Source: Phaeobacter sp. HF9A (GTDB lineage Bacteria > Pseudomonadota > Alphaproteobacteria > Rhodobacterales > Rhodobacteraceae). Taken from it: 33,046 nt of DNA. Under the pieces are notes generated by a model that was given only the letters and a program-made list of their open reading frames with translations, was not told the origin of the DNA and made no database searches. Both the position numbers and the translations under genes were made by a program. The stretch lies in assembly GCF_011806385.1 (NCBI RefSeq), contig NZ_JAATOX010000034.1:1-33046 (forward strand), written 5' to 3'. Below, piece after piece: positions 31,123 through 33,046 of this stretch (positions are counted from its first letter, which is position 1; each line of letters begins with the position of its first letter).

Positions 31123-33046
31123 ATGACCGATCACAGCCCGGAATATTTTGCCGCAGGCGAGCGGATCGGCGTGCTGACGACGGAGCCGCTGGATCGGATG
31201 CTTGATTACCGCGCGCCCGAGGGCGGCTGCTTTCTCGGCGCCTTTGTCGAGGTGCCGCTGGGGCCGCGCAAGGTGATTGCCGTGGTCTGGGGGCCGGGGA
31301 TGGGCGGCTTTGACGCGGCCAAGCTGCGGTCGGCCTATCGGGTGCTGGATCTGGCGCCGATGCGCAGCGAGATGCGGGCGTTTCTGGAGCGCGCGGCGCA
31401 ATACACGCTGACGCCGCTGTCGCTGATGCTGCGGCTGGCGACGCGGGCACCGGGGCTCGCGGATCCGCCCTCGATGCGCAAGATCCTGCGCCGGGGCGAG
31501 GGCGAGCCGGACCGGATGACCGATGCGCGCGGCAAGGTGCTCGACGTGATGGACGAATACGAGGGCGCGGCCTTCACCCCGAGCGAGCTTTCGGGCCTTG
31601 CGGGGGTGACCACCTCTGTGGTCAAGGGGCTGATCAAACAGGGGGTGATCCGCGAGGAAGACGCCCCGCGCGATCTGCCCTTCCCGCAGCTGAACCCGGA
31701 GCTGCCGGGCAAGACCCTGACCGAAGACCAGAGCAAAGCCGCCGAGGCGCTGGCCGCCGGTGTGACGTCTCATCGCTATGGCACCACGCTCCTGAAAGGG
31801 GTCACCGGCTCCGGCAAGACCGAAGTCTACCTGGAGGCCGTTGCCGCCTGCCTGCGCAAGGGGCGGCAGGCGCTGGTACTGCTGCCGGAAATCGCCCTTA
31901 CGGCGGAGTTCCTGAAACGGGTCGAGGCGCGCTTTGGCGCGGTGCCGGCGGAATGGCATTCGGGTGTCACCATGACCGAACGGCGGCGGGTCTGGCGCAT
32001 GGTCGGGCAGGGGGCGGCACAGCTGGTGATCGGCGCGCGCTCGTCGCTCTTTTTGCCGTTTCGCGATCTTGGTCTGATCATCGTCGATGAGGAGCACGAC
32101 ACCTCCTATAAACAGGAAGAGGGCGTTCTCTATAATGCCCGCGATCTGGCGGTCTGGCGGGCGTCCCTGTGTCAGGCGCAGGTGGTGCTGGCCTCCGCCA
32201 CGCCGAGCCTGGAGACCTGGGTCAATGCAGAGGCTGGCAAATACGCCCGGCTTGACCTGACCTCGCGCTTTGGCGAGGCGGTGCTGCCGGAGATGCGCGC
32301 CGTGGATATGCGGTCCGAGGATCTGCTGCCCGCCACCTGGATCTCGCCGACGCTGAAGCAGGGCATGAAGCTGCGCATCGAACGGGGCGAACAATCGCTC
32401 CTGTTCCTCAACCGTCGTGGCTTTGCGCCGGTGACCATCTGCCGGGCCTGCGGGGCGCAGGTGGCCTGCGACAATTGCGATGCGCGCATGGTCGAGCACC
32501 GGTTCATGAAACGGCTGATGTGCCACCAATGCGGTGAAACCAAACCGGTGCCCACCGAATGCCCCTCCTGCAAGGTAGAGGGCAAGATGGCCCCCGTCGG
32601 CCCCGGCATCGAGCGGCTGGCCGAGGAGGCTGCCGCGCTCTTTCCCGAGGCTCGCATCGCGGTGCTGAGTTCGGATCTTTTTGGTTCTGCCCGCGCCCTG
32701 AAACAGCGGATCGAGGATATCGCCAAGGGCGAGGCGGATATTATCCTTGGCACCCAGCTGGTTGCCAAAGGGCATAATTTTCCCTTGCTGACGCTGGTCG
32801 GGGTGATTGATGCGGATCTCGGCCTGCAAGGGTCCGACCTGCGCGCGGCCGAGCGGACCTTTCAATTGATGCGGCAGGTCGCGGGCCGCGCGGGGCGGGC
32901 AGAACGGCGGGGCGAGGCGCTGCTCCAGAGCTTTCAGCCCGAGCATCCGGGGATCCGGGCGATCCTTTTCGGCGACGAGGAGAGCTTCTGGCGCGCCGAG
33001 GCCGAGCAGCGACAGGCTGCCGGGGTGCCGCCCTTTGGCCGGATGG
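31123..33046 (+). CDS. priA: Primosomal protein N' PriA (C-terminus cut by window edge)
   Basis: The open frame runs from ATG 31123 to the window end, 641 codons, without a stop; PriA proteins are about 730 residues, so the last domain is missing. PriA is the helicase that restarts stalled replication forks. Visible are an N-terminal DNA-binding region ([25 protein letters not shown]), Walker A GVTGSGKT (residues 226-233), DEEH (322-325) and two zinc-binding sites from eight cysteines (440, 443, 449, 452, 467, 470, 480, 483). The later helicase motif is [18 protein letters not shown], then [22 protein letters not shown] lies 16 nt upstream of the ATG, a weak ribosome-binding site. Confidence 0.95.
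   Translation, partial: MTDHSPEYFAAGERIGVLTTEPLDRMLDYRAPEGGCFLGAFVEVPLGPRKVIAVVWGPGMGGFDAAKLRSAYRVLDLAPMRSEMRAFLERAAQYTLTPLSLMLRLATRAPGLADPPSMRKILRRGEGEPDRMTDARGKVLDVMDEYEGAAFTPSELSGLAGVTTSVVKGLIKQGVIREEDAPRDLPFPQLNPELPGKTLTEDQSKAAEALAAGVTSHRYGTTLLKGVTGSGKTEVYLEAVAACLRKGRQALVLLPEIALTAEFLKRVEARFGAVPAEWHSGVTMTERRRVWRMVGQGAAQLVIGARSSLFLPFRDLGLIIVDEEHDTSYKQEEGVLYNARDLAVWRASLCQAQVVLASATPSLETWVNAEAGKYARLDLTSRFGEAVLPEMRAVDMRSEDLLPATWISPTLKQGMKLRIERGEQSLLFLNRRGFAPVTICRACGAQVACDNCDARMVEHRFMKRLMCHQCGETKPVPTECPSCKVEGKMAPVGPGIERLAEEAAALFPEARIAVLSSDLFGSARALKQRIEDIAKGEADIILGTQLVAKGHNFPLLTLVGVIDADLGLQGSDLRAAERTFQLMRQVAGRAGRAERRGEALLQSFQPEHPGIRAILFGDEESFWRAEAEQRQAAGVPPFGRM

Noticed and set aside
30362-31450. 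N-terminally extended transaldolase of 362 residues
   Set aside because: The extra part is antisense to priA and lacks family features; the ATG at 31015 has a good ribosome-binding site.
31060-32946. 628-codon minus-strand frame opposite priA
   Set aside because: priA on the plus strand has all helicase and zinc motifs; this is its antisense shadow.

Overview
The window is a high-GC, gene-dense chromosomal segment of an alphaproteobacterium. Gene content and protein style point to Rhodobacterales, most likely the Roseobacter group; I infer this from synteny and family resemblance, not from a database match. I see no insertion sequence, prophage, CRISPR array, rRNA or tRNA. The only recombinase is the housekeeping XerC type.

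Layout. Positions 1-3836 (minus): tamA-tamB outer-membrane assembly pair; tamB runs off the left edge. 3999-4988 (minus): a divergent type I GAPDH. 5149-9971 (plus): a tandem glycine riboswitch followed by gcvT, gcvH and gcvP, a complete glycine-induced T-H-P cleavage set; the L protein is not here. It ends at strong hairpins facing a convergent GhrA-like reductase (10060-10995), with truA upstream of that. 11999-14945 (plus): an overlapping three-gene operon ycjX - GNAT acetyltransferase - ycjF. 14947-15363 (minus): a group III truncated haemoglobin. 15660-18566 (plus): ileS and its terminator.

18661-20262 (minus) holds three small proteins that I do not recognise, each with a good ribosome-binding site and separated by AT-richer spacers. 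Next come pcs (phosphatidylcholine synthase, minus) and a divergent LptF/LptG-type permease.

22652-28436 is an envelope glycolipid block: cytosolic GT2 polyprenyl-phosphate sugar synthase, a small LAB_N membrane protein, an ArnT-like GT39 transferase and two PAP2 phosphatases, all tightly packed, then a second ArnT-like GT39 gene converging on them. The order GT2 / small LAB_N membrane protein / GT39, joined to PAP2 phosphatases, resembles known machineries that put sugars on lipid A or LPS core from polyprenyl-phosphate donors (Arn in enterics, Rgt plus LpxE/LpxF in Rhizobium). This is the best candidate in the window for an incompletely described system.

28527-33046 is housekeeping: xerC and DUF484 (overlapping, minus), a transaldolase-like aldolase with a clear terminator (minus), and priA, which runs off the right edge.

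Common themes are envelope construction (TamAB, Pcs, LptF-like, GT/PAP2 block) and one-carbon/glycine metabolism (riboswitch-gcvTHP, possibly the GhrA-like reductase). Functions are assigned from motifs read by eye; no search was run.
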